From Lunularia cruciata (taxonomy: Eukaryota > Streptophyta > Marchantiopsida > Lunulariales > Lunulariaceae): a DNA stretch of 64,000 nt. The stretch covers positions 47,892,593 to 47,956,592 of the forward strand of contig OX419759.1 in assembly GCA_948567375.1 (NCBI GenBank), written 5' to 3'. The notes beneath the pieces were generated by a model, which saw nothing but the letters and a program-made list of their open reading frames with translations, was not told where the DNA came from and did not search any database. This document shows, piece after piece, positions 44,491 through 56,757 of this stretch; the first letter of the stretch is position 1, and the number at the start of each line of letters is the position of its first letter. Made by a program: the position numbers and the translations under genes.

Positions 44491-45249
44491 CTCTGGGTCT
44501 AGTTTGTCCTAAATTTCATTTAACATAGCATGATTACTCAATTCCTAGTTCCAAAGGAAGAATTTTAGCTTCTTGCTGCAAACCAGCTACTATCTAGACT
44601 AAAAATCCCACTTAACTATTTCTAGGGACTTGTTTATGAACTTGGGAGCCATGTGCATCCTTTGTGGTGCATTTCGAGTAGCTACTTCCTTCCTTTTCTA
44701 TCCTCTTACCATAACTTGCTCTCATTTTCAACTTTTACTTCCCTTTCTCACAATCACTATCTTGAAGCCCAAAGGATTGGACAGAACTTTCTCACTAGGA
44801 AGAAGGTCATGTGACCAATATTGCCTAGATGAATCTGTAAATGAAGTGAAGAGGTTTTTCTGATGAAGTGAAGAGGTTTCCAGCCATAGACAAGTATTTA
44901 TCTTGTTGGTTCAACCATTATAACCTTTTGGTAAGTGTACCTTTGGTGAGCCATCACTACTTGTACATGTGAGTTATTAGCACAATTCAACAGTCTGAAT
45001 TGTGGTTCTTGATCTGTTGGTGCAGTCTTTATGCAGGTCACTTCAAGCCAATGAGCTTCTAGGGCAAATGATATTTTTGGCCAAAGATCTTCCCAAGATG
45101 AAGATCTATCTTCAGGGCAAAGTGCTCCCTTGCCAAAGGTTGTCTTGACTGACCAATTTCTCTTATTGGTTTATTAAACGTTTTATTTCTTTATAATACT
45201 AAATAGTTTGGTTTATTCATATAATTTTTCTAGTTAGAATCTACCCAAA
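44491..45249. other. No clear gene; probable upstream part of copia element
   Basis: No family similarity is readable. It precedes copia reverse transcriptase on the plus strand, so a decayed integrase or linker is expected but not seen. A 15-base direct repeat 'tgaagtgaagaggtt' lies at 44841-44872. Confidence 0.35.
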
Positions 45250-45708
45250 ACCAAAAACAATTTTGAACTTTTGGCAAGGGTGCGGCATCACACCTTCTTG
45301 AATGTAGATCTTCTAGAAGAGGTGTATATGGTGTAACAACTTTGGTATGTAGAGCTAGAATCTCCAACTCTAGTGTGCAGGTTCCAAAAGGCCTTATATG
45401 GACTCAAGCAAGCTCTTAGAGTTTGGTATGGTAAGACAATCTGTATCTTGTAGGTGTTTGGGTTTGGAGTGTGCAATTCAAACTCCTCATTCTATGTATT
45501 GAATGAAACAAATTGTTATATTGTCAATACAGTCTATGTGGATGATTTGATATTGAGTGGCAGTTGTGAGAAGCAGATTAAGTAGAGGTTGGGAGTAAGG
45601 ATAATTTCTTGTAGTTGAGTTTATCAAGGAGGGTGAAGATATGTGGCTGTTGTAGTGACAATATGCTATAAATATGTTTGCCATGTATGGTATGATGGCT
45701 TGCAAGCC

Positions 45709-45945
45709 AATCTCCACACCCTTAGAACAAAATTTGAAGTTGTGGGGGAGCAGTTTGAAGATCTTGTTATGTTTAGATGGATGGTAGGGAGTTTGATCTT
45801 CCTCACTATCACTAGGCTAGACTTAATCTCCACACCCTTAGAACAGAATTTGAAGTTGAGTCCTGTTGAGGGAGAGCAGCTTGAAGATCTTGTTATGTAT
45901 AGATGGATGGTAGGGAGTTAGATCTTCCTCCCTATCACTAGGCTA
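45709..45945. repeat. Tandem duplication inside copia remnant
   Basis: Two units starting 'aatctccacacccttagaac' at 45709 and 45825 (offset 116; the second unit has about 12 extra bases, 'gtcctgttgagg'). Each holds the 'agatggatggtagggagtt' segment that encodes the start of the copia RNase H region. Confidence 0.85.
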
Positions 45946-46324
45946 GACTTGAGCTATGCTGTGGGACTTGTGAGTTAGTTCATGCATACTCCTTGATAGT
46001 CACATATTGGTTTAGTTTGAAGGATTATGCAGTACATGAAGTTGACTATACAGTTTGAACTTCATTATGTAGCCACAAAGAGTGCAATTGTGTGGGTTTA
46101 CAGATGCAGATTGGGCAAGGAGTACTTTAGATAGGCAGTCCACATGTGGCTATGCTTTCAATTTGGGAAATGCAGCTATTAGCTAGTCCTCAAAGAAGCA
46201 AGCTACGGTATCCTTGTCTTGTTGCAAGGCAAAGTACAAAGATGTGACCAACACTACATGTGAGGCAATTTGGCTTCAAAGGTTACTTGCTGACATTTGT
46301 GTTGATGTCTATGATGCAATTGTT

Positions 46325-46440
46325 ATTTATGTAGATAACAAGAGTAATAAAAGACTTACTAGTAATCCCATGTTTCATGCTTATTTATGTAGATAACAAG
46401 AGTAATATTAGATTTTTCAGTTATACTGTGTTTCATGCTA
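46325..46440. repeat. Short tandem duplication inside copia RNase H
   Basis: 'atttatgtagataacaagag' followed by 'taat' occurs at about 46325 and 46382, and 'tgtttcatgct' ends both units. The unit is about 57-58 bases. It duplicates the IYVDNKSN motif. Confidence 0.8.
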
Positions 46441-46621
46441 GGACAAAACACAACATAACTTCATTAGGGAGAAGGTACTAGCAAGAGAGAGATATATCTT
46501 TTATTTGTACGTACAGACGAGTAGGTAGTTGACATCTTTACAATGGTTTTGCCTAGAGATAAATTTGATGACTTCCAAGATTGGTTAGATGTACATTGCA
46601 TTGATATGAGTTTGAGAGGGA

Positions 46622-46883
46622 GTGTTGAGACTCCAAGCTCTCTATAGGTGTGAACAAGCTCAGAGTTAGACTGAACTTGTATAGCACTGCATTCCCACTA
46701 AAATAACTTGTTACAAAGTTAGTTAGAAAGCCGACCTATGTGGTGCACTAGGCTCTTGGCCATACCCTCAGTGTGTGTTACATATTGTTCTTTGATCTGT
46801 CTATATCATAGGAGTGTTGCCTACCTACTTATTCTCTTGGTTTATCTCTTCTCTCTCTTGTGTGAGTTCTGTGTTTCTTGACA
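46622..46883 (+). mobile_element. Candidate copia 3' LTR
   Basis: A purine run 'ttgagagggag' (46611-46621) is followed by 'tgttgagactccaagctctc', a common start of a copia LTR after its polypurine tract. A TG...CA unit would end at about 46883 ('gtgtttcttgaca'), giving 262 bp. The 5' LTR and target duplication were not found, so the end is a guess. Confidence 0.45.
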
Positions 46884-49309
46884 ATATGTACTACCCTTCC
46901 TAGAAGGCATGCCATCTAAGAAGTCTTGTTTGCAGTCAAATATCTTTGGTTTTTATTCCATGCTACTCGTGGCACTTAGGACTGATCAGATCCATTGTTG
47001 GGCTAGTCTACACCTTCAAAATCCAATTTTAAACCTCTCCATAGGATTCAAACAACTCAAGCTTCTACTTTATGATTTGCACCACTACTTGTGCAAGGCC
47101 ATTTGGTGCTAGGAGACTAAGTACATATAGATTAATCAGATTAGACTTTCTTTTGCATACAAAGTTGCATGGAAAAGTGGACTCTATGATTATCAATCCA
47201 AAGCCTTAAATAAAATGTGTACTCTTACTCCACTTTTCTCCTAATTTTCTCTTATGGCTTAGTGGGGTCCTTGCCAAACCTAACTACTCCAAAACTACCA
47301 ATGAAGGTCTTAATTCCTATCTTTTCCTATTGCAATTGCACTCTTTGACATTCTATGCACTTATCTTGTGTATGATCAAGTGCTACAACAAGAAGCAAGA
47401 TGGTGAGGAGGAAGTTGATTTGAGTGGTTCCAATTTTCCCATAGCCATCCATACATACTTGAATCAAGAAAGCATATAGTAAAAGGACTTCCCATAGTTT
47501 ATCATCCAAACTGGAGGATCCGAGTAAGAGATCTTGTAATTCCTGTAGTAGCGCATGAAAATTTAGTTATGTACTTAGGCATGAACAAATCTCCCATGTA
47601 TCTATTTGTTTCCAAGACCATGCAAGACTAATGGTACCAAGCAATACCTTGTTGTGTTGGTTGTCCCTTAGCTTCCAAGGTCCCACACCAGTTGCCCCTG
47701 CACTCTTCAAGATGGAGTCAACCAAATTGTAAGCACCTCTAGATGGCCTTCCTTGAGGCCTTAGACTGGAACTGAAGGAAAGAATTTATTGGGAAATACC
47801 CTGTTCAAGACAAATGCATCATTTCTCATATGGCAAGAAGCAATGCTGCTGACCCACAGTGCAAACCAGCCCTGTAGGAGTGCGGGAAACCATGAACATG
47901 TTGGAGAGTTGCTTGAATCTGTGGTATGCTACCAAGTATCCCGTAGTTTTCTAATCTGCAGTATACCTCAGCACACTGGCTGGGCTCACAAGAAGTTAAA
48001 GAAGACAATACATTCAATCCCTTTTGACATGACATCTATAATACCCAATTCATGTACCTCATACAGCAAGCCAACATGTGGGGTTGCTGCCTAAGTAGGA
48101 CATTGGAGTTGGTACTTATTGATAGGTTCATCTTTGTTTGGTATCCCATGCATCTTCAAGGATTATCCCGGGAGGGATCTTACATGACCTTCTACCGAAT
48201 TAGTGCCCAATTCTTCTTCCTTGTAAATAGAAACAAGAAGAACTGGTAAACTTTCACGTTCTGTTTTTAGGCTTGCCTGGAGTTCATGCACTTAGGAGAG
48301 GGCTATGCCATGGGGGGAAAAAGGTCTTTTAAGAGAGTACCCAATTGGGAGCAAGAATCATGTGCGCAAAATAAACATCTGTGAGCCAATATATAACATA
48401 AAGACTAAAAGAAGAAAGAGACTATGGGAATGTATAGTAGTTAGAAGTAAGGAGCATTTAAGGATTTAGAAATGCATTGACATGATAGGTTATGTACATC
48501 TAGAAGAGAACATGTAAGGGAAGAAAGACACTTGATATTTATGGTGTGGGCTACAAAAGAGGTGGCTGCCTCAATTAGTCCAGTGATTAGGGTAGACAGG
48601 AAATTAGGTTTACCAAAACTATTTAAAGGGAGTGTCCCCTCTTGTGAGATCAATCTTTGAGCACAAATAGGTGATAGTGGAAGATTCCCCAAGAAGAAGA
48701 GAGACTTAACAAAGTTGTGAAAGTAGATACATATGCCTCCTTTTTATCCGCGGTAGAGGTTGACCACTGTAAATATGGGAATTGGTTGGCCTTTTCCCAA
48801 TGGGGCTGTAACATTTCTTTACACCTCAAGGTAAATGGGGCCAAGCTTAATATAAAAACCATAAAATTCATATTCTAACTTTGTGTATGATGTGAATGAA
48901 TAACTGCATCTCTTGAAAATTATGTGGTTTGTGTTATGAATCAGTGATCCTTGGTTACTCGTCTCACTTATCATGTAAGGAAAAGGTTGTATTGGGAACT
49001 ACCCTTCAAATGCATTACCTAATTACTAAGTGACATACCACGGAGGCAGAAGGGTTTGCGGGGGTGACAGACCCTCAAGCTGTCCTTGAGGGTAAGTGTC
49101 TATGGGAGATTCCTTAGTGGAATTACAAGCAGCTATGGGAATCTTGACTACAATTCCTCTCCAAGCCAAGTAAATGTTCTGTCGTGCAAGGATTGTACCA
49201 TTGCTCCCTTTCCTCACATAGCATCCTGTATTCCGTACTATGGGCATGGACTAACCCGCAGATACTCTGTCAAGGGTGGAGTGAGGGGAAGGATATTATT
49301 GACAGAAGA
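46884..49309. other. No gene recognised
   Basis: AT-rich DNA with short frames only. No motif of a known family was seen on either strand. It separates the TE-dense left part from the inverted-duplication region. Confidence 0.35.
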
Positions 49310-49990
49310 AGGAAAAAAAATGCAGGCACAAGTAGCCCCAAACCCCCAAAGTTACAACAACAAGGTCACCAGCCAAGGAAGTGCTGGTTATCAATGAGTG
49401 TCAAAATATGGGCAGCAAAATGGAGACTACTCGAATAATGGATGTGATGGAATTGGTGGGAGAGGACGAGCCTTTAATTCCACAAAGGGAGTTTACAATT
49501 TTGGATCTACTAGAGGAAAAGATGAGTCAGATAAGTCCCCATAAATTGGGAGTGCAACATTGCAAGTTGGGAAACAACTGGACCTTTTGTGGGAGCCAAG
49601 ATTGCTATGGTACTCAAAAGTATGGATGAGAGTACAGAAGGGAAGTGGCTCCAGAAGCAGGAATAGGCCAGGGGCCCAGGCAGTTTTTCAAGGTCTTCCT
49701 TCATCTTTGTGATCTCCTTATCTCAAGGTTCTATGTCTTTATTGCACTCTTCCTCCGTTAATCTATCCCAAGCATAAGGGTTCTTACCTCTGCTTGTGCT
49801 CTTCTTATCTCCGCATCATGCTTCGCACATCTCTCCTTTTAGATTCTTCCCCATTTTGCAGTCTTTTCCTCATGAGCTCGACAGGCCGCCTTCTCATGAT
49901 CAACTTCTTCTCTTACCTTAGTAATCCTCTGACAATTTTTTGCCCTTCTCAGCCTGCATCATGTGTAGTATACCATTTCCAAAAAATTTA
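49310..49990 (+). pseudogene. TE-derived sequence at outer end of left arm
   Basis: The plus strand reads a Gly/Asn/Gln-rich stretch (KYGQQNGDYSNNGCDGIGGR, then GRAFNSTKGVYNFGSTRG) that resembles a gag linker. From 49700 to 49990 the reverse strand continues the coiled-coil-type frame better seen at 62100-62420. The same order is present in the right arm in inverse orientation, so the transposon sequence was in place before the duplication. Confidence 0.4.
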
Positions 49991-50654
49991 GAATTCTAAC
50001 CTGATCATATCCTTTTATAACAGATTCTTCAAAGGCGATATTACAAGTATCATGCTAAACCAGGCGCCGAAACCACCCAAAGATTTCATAAAGCCGACGT
50101 GCAACACGTCATAATACCAATGATATATCTTTGATAATATCAGTCAACAGATTGTAGACTGATATTATAAGATTTGGTAAAGGATAAAGACCATGAAAGG
50201 AAGAAGAAAGTAATCGGATCCATATCACGGCCTTATTGTCATCGGATTTAAGATCAATCTGACATTTGATTTGTTGAATGTTCTCAAAGTTGATAGTTCA
50301 CACCTGTGTGACTGTCAGTGCCTGAACATCTTCTGCAACCAGAATAATATACCTCGTTGCTCGAAATGAGATTTGCTCAGGGTGTATATGTACATTAATT
50401 AAATAACATTCGTAAATGGTAGCTCTTGCTTGAGCTCAGATTTGCCTAATTAAGTATACGCTCCACCAGGTCGGTCTAGGAAGCATAAAATGTTTAAATT
50501 TTATTTTAGTTTGAAGGACGAAGAAACATTAAAAGTTAGATCGATAAACAAGTGCTGTTTTGTCTAAGGTTTGAAATCTCGTTTGGATCAGGTTTAAGGT
50601 CTAAGGTTTAGATCAACATCTACGCCAGTTTCTATCGTGCGACTGCGCGCTGGA

Positions 50655-51054
50655 GCGAATAGAGTGCCTCATTAACCCCCGACAGTCTGAAAAGTGAAAA
50701 GATGATTTCCCTACCATATCCTGATGGAGACGGAGAACGGCCGTGGAAGCTTATAACATGGATGAGCAGAACAGATGCAGAGGACACGGAATAAATGGGA
50801 GCACAACTGTGTCCTTGCTTCAATGATTACATTCTAAAAGCATGTTCCGTTCAATTACATAGGAAGGTTTTGCTCCGTTTCCAAACCTGAAAACGCGACA
50901 TCTGATTCTCTTCGATACCAATGTATTCGGATGGCGCGGGAAACACTTCTTAAACGAAAAGCAAAGAGTACGCAGATACCACAGAAATGAAGAACTTGCT
51001 GCCAGGATTCTGCCTAAACTTGGAGTCCACGTCCTGCTTTCTGTCACAAGCTAG
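50655..51054 (+). pseudogene. Two exon-like coding pieces, left-arm copy, unidentified
   Basis: Plus strand. The first piece (about 50660-50793) reads PYPDGDGERPWKLITWMSRT, then DAEDTE and a stop. The second piece (about 50868-51054) reads NVFGWRGKHFLNEKQRVRRY, then HRNEELAARILPKLGVHV and a TAG. The right arm has the same peptides at 61295-61450 and 61021-61212 (minus). Both frames are kept in two copies diverged by about 10%, which suggests former coding sequence of one gene with an intervening intron or indel. I do not recognise the protein. Confidence 0.45.
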
Positions 51055-51556
51055 ATGGTTAGTTATTGCAGCGTCGCTGAAGAGGGAAGTCTTAACTTGG
51101 AATAAGATCTAGCTCGGGGTGCCGGTTATCCATCCAGATAGTGGCGGAATAGAGTTTCTTTTGTTTTAGACGATAGTCGTATCCGTAGAGGAAGAACGTG
51201 GGAACTTAGGAGTGGAGAACTGCATGCAACTCTTTCACAAAGATAGGTACGTCGAAATCTCATTGGTACATCAGAAACTTGCTATCAGTGACTAATGATG
51301 TTATTTATGAGCGGACTATCTTTGATGGAAAATGCAGGAAGGTATTCCAATTTGCCATCAGTTAATAATGATGGTATTAATGACCTCACCATATTTGATG
51401 CAAAATGAATGAAGGTATTACCTCAGTAAGAAGAGGACAGTCCTAAATAGGAAAGTATTATGTTGGATTTGAGCTCGGAGGACCGGTTCATTCAGATTCA
51501 GGCAGTGGGGGAATGGAGGTCCTTTACAATCCTAAGAATAGAACGGACCTGTCAGC

Positions 51557-51614
51557 CATTCATTAGTTGTAGAAAAAACCAACCTACATTGCTTATTTCT
51601 ACAGCTAATGAATG
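51557..51614. repeat. Hairpin in left arm
   Basis: 'cattcattagttgtagaaa' pairs with 'tttctacagctaatgaatg' around a short loop. The right arm has the same hairpin, more perfect, at 60537-60597. Confidence 0.7.
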
Positions 51615-51879
51615 ACGAATGTGCGACATCTAGGGTGTTGATTCACATACCCTATTCGCCTTTGTGCAGCGTGGATCGACCGTCGGTTGGCGGTGGCCTC
51701 CTCTCTACTAATTGTTAACCAGTGTAACACTCCCACTAACCTCTCATCTTTGTTGTGCGCGCTACTCCATATCCTACCAGTTTCTCCAATTCGGTAAGCT
51801 GTCAGTTTTTCTGAATTCTGCACAATTTCCTTGCAACAAATGCTTGTACCCCTGTCGGTCATCTGTTGTCCAATGTCTG

Positions 51880-51970
51880 TTCTGCTAATCATGACGGGGA
51901 CTAAAGAATCGTGGCTCAAGTTCTCTTGTTAGTGTTAGTAAGAAAGAAATGAACTGGTCCTAAAGAATCG
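51880..51970 (+). pseudogene. Site of lost LBD coding sequence (left arm)
   Basis: Up to 'ctgttgtccaatg' (51887) the left arm matches the DNA just upstream of, and including, the start codon of the LBD gene in the right arm. After the ATG only about 90 unrelated bases follow before homology resumes near 'agtttctgtagctgtgaat' (51985), which corresponds to 58770-58800. The whole LBD coding sequence plus its 3' flank of about 800 bp is missing here. Deletion after duplication is the simplest reading. Confidence 0.65.
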
Positions 51971-52376
51971 GAGAGTGGGTAGAGTTTCTGTAGCTGTGAA
52001 TCGTAATGCACACTTACAGAATTGAAATCATTCTGGATTGTACAGCGCCTGATAGGTCTCAAGTGCAAGACTATTGGATACCCCATTCATTGAATCGAAG
52101 ACCCTCTTCAGTTTAGAAATGTTCCTCTACAATGTGGTATATCCTATTTTGCGGATGTAACTTGTGACTTATCCGTCCTGAAATCTGAGCACGAGCTTCC
52201 CCTTTTTGTATAAGGTACAATTTTACATAGAAATCATGGAACAAAGTATTAATGGGCTGAGTTTTAATGATTATTCACTCACTAAAGCGATAACCATTTG
52301 AAGAGCTACCACCCAAAGAAGGGCATGGGACAGAATTGTGCAAACGAGAAAGTCCATTCGTTTTGCACAATCCTGT

Positions 52377-54690
52377 GGCGATGGAGCGGTCTAATGTTAG
52401 GGCCAGCATACTAGCAGTTCAATGATATCCTCCGACAGATGCAATAAGATTGCACGGCAGGATTGGATTTCAGCTATGCATGTTAGATTTATCCCTAGCA
52501 AATGCAAATTATTGTTGGGGGATCACAGTTCAAGTCTTTTGATCTACTTTCGGACAATTTATCTTGAAGATCCATCCTCTTTCTGAAGACATAAATGGAG
52601 CGCTGTGTGCACCTGCAGTGCCGCAACATAACGGGTACAAGGAGTTTGCATCAACGTTCAATTGATGCAAACTGATGATGATAGCTGATGTGCAAGTTCA
52701 GACAATCAGTCTGGACATTCCAGTGCCTATCTAGTTCTCAACTGTAATCTGTTACAACAAGTTGGGTTAAAGTTCAATAAACATCTGAGCATCTTTCAAT
52801 GAATTTTCCCAGAAATATTGAGTGATTCTAGATTCCTGGATATGGATATCTTTGAATACAGATTTCTAATTTCAAAGCTTAGATAAACATAATCGAGGCT
52901 TTAGAAGAACCCTGACTTTAGAAGCATCAGCCACCTGCAAATTCAACCAAGCAGCTACAGTATTTCTATGAATATTTTGACTATGGACGAAAAAGACATC
53001 GACGGTATAGGATATACCCAGGCTTATGGTGACTTGAGGTGTGAAGGAAAAAAAAAAAAACTAAAATATTAGTATTTCAACGTGATTCTGAACGAAAAGA
53101 AAAAGACGGAAACGGGTCAACATCTCACTACTAAATACTCACTAACAGATGAACTGGAAACAGCATAATAGTCCTTAATAGCTAAAGGTACAGCATTTCG
53201 CTTCTCATCGAGCCATCCTGGACATCAATCTATGCGTACTTACTCGACGATTTCAAGTTGAGCAATCTAAGTTCAGTGAGGTTTTGATTCTGATATGGTA
53301 AATACTTTTTGTGATTGCATCCAGGCTAAGAAGTCTAGCATTTCTTCTCCGGGTCTTTGAATCCACCATAAAGAGAGGACTGCACATGGCAAGTCCCGCC
53401 ATTGAATTTTTCAGCGCGAATACGACTGAAGGTCCACATAAAATGAGGCACCTTCAGGATCCAACGTGCATCATCGACATCTTCAAGGGGCAATTTCAAG
53501 ACAACACTCCCAATGAGAACGTGAGTTAGAAATAAGGCGAATACATCTGACTGCTGACTAGAAATCTCGTTGCACTTGCTTCTTCTGAGCCCTTCTAAAA
53601 ATTGTGAGACTTCCATTTTAATTTGCCAGATTGGGTGAATTTCATGCAGACTAAAGAGTTGCGTTGTTCTGCTAGATTCCTTGTGTCTGGATTAAAGAGA
53701 AGGCTGGTTATAGCACGTTCAATCCTGCAGGGTTTTAAAGTGAAGACAGCTGAACGTGTGGGAAAGTCTGCGTATGGAATCTTTAACCAGCAGGCGCTAC
53801 TCAAGAGGAGGAATGTCCGATCTGAAAAGAAGTATCTGGTTTGAAATTCGCATTCTTTTGAGATTTGGACTCATTTGGAGTGTCAATACCATTTCTGAGC
53901 TCCTTGATTCTAGTACGCACGGACATTTCGAGCTTTGAATGTAGTTAGTCTCCGAAAAGTAGACGGAGGATTTGTTTCCCTAGTGTTAGGTAAAACTGCT
54001 AAGAACAAAATAGCAATAAAGAACTGCTGATATGAGAGGGACAGTTTTACCTCTATTTCCTTTCGTCGTTCATTTTCAAACGGTTCAGATGAACTATAAA
54101 ATTTGATTCAAAAGGTTATGGATAACGTCACCATTTCATAAAATTTAATATCCTTGCAGAGACAAGGAAGGCATGTTCAACCAAATCAAGAAAACTTCCT
54201 CGATTCATGAATGGAAGTATTGTAAATGGATGAGATCAATTCCAATAGGCTTTCAATCGAGCAATAGCTAATTCGGAGGATTAAATTTCAGAACAGCTAT
54301 CTACAAGGTCGAGTAAAACAATCATGTTTCGATTCGAATTAGCTCTTTTATCATTTCCATGCTCGGAATGCAGTGAGATCATAAATTTCTCTCGTGTTCG
54401 ATATGTCCATATAGTTTTAACGTCTTGATGATTCCTAACTTTAGCTACAAGTCTGATATATCTCTTCGTTTCAAACATTAAACATTTCGTGTGCACCATG
54501 ATCCTCTAGAAATACATCGACTAATGGCAAAAGTTTGATATCCGCCACGAACTGGCCGGGCAATGAAGCTTGACATCAAGATTCGTTGGAATACCCAATA
54601 AGAAGCTGAATTTGGTTTAATGGTACTTTGTACCATTAGCATCCTCATTTTGTATATGTACTTTGTACATGATTGTGTCTTGACTCAAGT
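52377..54690. other. Spacer DNA without recognised gene
   Basis: Low-copy AT-rich DNA. A minus-strand frame at 53335-53616 (93 codons, with SVVLKLPLEDVDDARWILKV) and a plus-strand frame at 53623-53844 (KRRLVIARSILQGFKVKTAE) are open but match nothing I know. An (a)n run is at 53048-53060. Confidence 0.35.
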
Positions 54691-55519
54691 TTAGAAAAAG
54701 TCCGTGGAAATCATTTGCTTGAACTCCGTGATGTCGATCACGCAGTTACCATCATCATCGACTCAAGCTCTTGTCTTCGGACATCCCCATGTCCAATAGA
54801 ATAGTTTGCAGTTCTTTACTTGTGATAAATCCATCGCCGTTCTTATCGAACACTCTAAATGCTTCTAATATTGTCTCTTCCTCGTCAGCTGTTTGCAATT
54901 CATCCTGTGTGCATGAATTTTGCCTTCAACGAAAGATTGATATAGGGTACAAAACTCGTCAAAGACAACTTTGCGGCCGCCGTTGTGATCTACCGTTCCC
55001 AGCATAGAACCTGCTTCTTCTTCAGACATTTCGAACCCTAATCGACCATGAAGTAAATCATCTGAGCAAATCAACCCGTCTTGATTCTCGACGAATTTCT
55101 GGAACACTTTCCTCATCTCGGAAATCTCAAGATTTGAATCACACTCGTTGTCGAACGCATTCTCCGAGCTTCTGGCCTTAACATCACTATGTGCAGGAGC
55201 GCTCTCGTTACTGCGAGCAGAGCTACCCTTTTCTATAGCTGGAGAAAAAAGAATCCTCTTTGCCTGAATTGGAGTCTATACTTGTAAGATCATGAGCACC
55301 GTTGTCGTTCTGAGCATTGCATTCCTCTAGTATAGCAGGAAGAGATGTCTCGACTGCACTGTTACCGAAACGGAGATACTCAGTTCTCAACAGATTGCTA
55401 GTGGCTTCTCTCTTCTGATTCTCTGGTGCTGCAATTGCTTCCAAGATCCATGTAAAATCCAAGAGAGGCAGAGTTGAGTGTGAACTGAATCCTCTTTGAG
55501 TTCCTGTTAAGAGCGTCAT
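54691..55519 (-). pseudogene. Calmodulin-like (CML) pseudogene with four EF-hands
   Basis: Minus strand from ATG 55517-55519 to TAA 54691-54693, about 276 codons. An N-terminal extension of roughly 130 residues (MTLLTGTQRGFSSHS) precedes four EF-hands. EF1 FVENQDGLICSDDL is degenerate. EF2 VDHNGGRKVVFDEF is nearly canonical. EF3 FDKNGDGFITSKEL is canonical. EF4 VDDDGNCVIDITEF is canonical. Three frameshifts break the frame: at about 55226 (before SSARSNE), at about 54915 (a CA repeat, before QDELQTADEEE) and at about 54770 (before VDDDGN). Plant CML proteins bind calcium and relay calcium signals, and are usually intronless. The shifts could be real or assembly errors; the protein sequence is otherwise well kept. 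Confidence 0.8.
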
Positions 55520-56757
55520 TTGAACACTTGCCGTATCCGTAATCACTTCAGGCAGCTACGAAGCCTGAAATGACAGCGTAAACAGAGTTGAGTTCCAACG
55601 AGAACAAAGAGTAAAATCGTGGTGACAAACAGTCGATTTTTCGACCCTGGTCGTTCAATTGCTGCTTGGGAAACAGATCAATCACGAGGGTGAACACTGA
55701 AAGGTTTGAGGCGTTCGAAATTTATTCAGCGCCAATGCATGACAGACGCTTTGTGTTCCGTTTTAGAAAGAGAAGTAGCGAGTGACGAGCTTAGCTTAGT
55801 TCGATCGACCCCCTTGAAGAAGGTACGTGACTAAGTAATGAAAGAGAAGAAACGCCTGAGATATAATTTGCTCTCGAGAGGTCTCCATTATAAGTATTAG
55901 ACGTGAACGAGTGAGAGGTAACTCTAAGAGACAATGCCTACTGAACTGGAAATCGGAAACAGCAGGGGCACTGTGAACGACTTTGGCACGCATGAGGCGA
56001 CAACGCGCAGGCGGGGTCCGCAAGCTGGTGGTTTTCATCAGAAATATCCATGGGGTACGAGAATTCACCATCCTTTGACTAGATATAGGGCCAGTTACGA
56101 TAGAGGGTCAGCAGCCACCTCCCACTGTGGAGATCCACCCGGAGACTCCCTACAACAGCAGTCTTACTCACACGAGCGATTGAACGCTGCAGTTCTGCAA
56201 ACCAGTACGACCCAAAAATACCCACAGTAGAGTAAAATTCTTTGCATTCTTGCTAGGACCCTTTCGACGCGTTTTACGTTGTTATTACAGTGGTAACAAG
56301 CTTGTACTGTAGGAGTTTCTCATACTCTGACAGTCTCATTCTTTCCGCCGTTTTTGTACAACATTGCTCTTCGATTCGGAAGATTCTTCGACAAAGGTGT
56401 TCCGGACAAATTCGCGAGGGATAAGTGACTTCAGTGACCCCTTACGCAGATAACCTGGGCCACCCTCCCCTTCTAATCCTGGGCCTTGTCTTTGGCTATC
56501 ATTGACTCGGACAAAATTTGGTTGCTTACAATTTTTACACTGATAACACACTCATGCTTACTTTTATCTTTATTCCTTTTAGGGTTTGTTCCTTGCAGCT
56601 CCGGTAAAAGTCTTGGTTTTGAGTTTGATCACCGATTAAGCAAATATGATCTGTTTCATCTTCATTGCAAATAGAATTTCACTTACAAAACTTGTTGAAT
56701 TTATAGCCATAATAAAGAGAAGGAAGAAGCAGTAAACGGAGACCCACCCAGATCTTA
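55520..56757. other. Spacer DNA; upstream region of the CML relic
   Basis: It would hold the promoter of the CML relic at its lower end. Overlapping open frames at 55796-56071 (minus) and 55934-56230 (plus, 98 codons) lie in a locally GC-richer segment without recognised similarity. Confidence 0.35.

Larger units (their letters stand above)
45250..46621 (+). pseudogene. Ty1/copia reverse transcriptase-RNase H remnant
   Basis: Plus-strand readings give FLNVDLLEEVYM, VCRFQKALYGLKQALRVWYG and VNTVYVDDLILSG, the copia reverse transcriptase core with its intact YVDD box. RNase H pieces follow: SYAVGLV, FTDADWA, STCGYAFNLGNAAIS, SSKKQATVSLSCCKAKYKDV and TNTTCEAIWLQRLLADICVD. Near the end VADIF-like and LPRDKF-like pieces follow. 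Stops and shifts are frequent, and two internal tandem duplications add to the damage (45709-45945 and 46325-46440). The strand is opposite to most gypsy copies here. Confidence 0.85.
49310..52376. repeat. Left arm of large inverted duplication
   Basis: The reverse complement of this arm matches the right arm in ordered blocks: 49310-49690 with about 63290-63620, 49690-49990 with about 62090-62400, 49990-51890 with 60240-62060, and 51970-52376 with 58390-58800. Identity is about 90% in sampled stretches. Compared with the right arm it lacks about 880 bp (62410-63290) and about 1.4 kb that includes the LBD coding sequence. The outer 700 bases are TE-like in both arms. Confidence 0.85.

Noticed and set aside
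53048-53060. Poly(A) run as a sign of a retroposed gene end.
   Set aside because: No coding similarity or target duplication near it; a simple homopolymer.
55990-56030. Minus-strand peptide ARCRLMRAK resembling the LBD C block (AACRLMRRK).
   Set aside because: Similarity covers only about 13 residues, the flanks do not match, and three of the four cysteines are missing. Probably chance.
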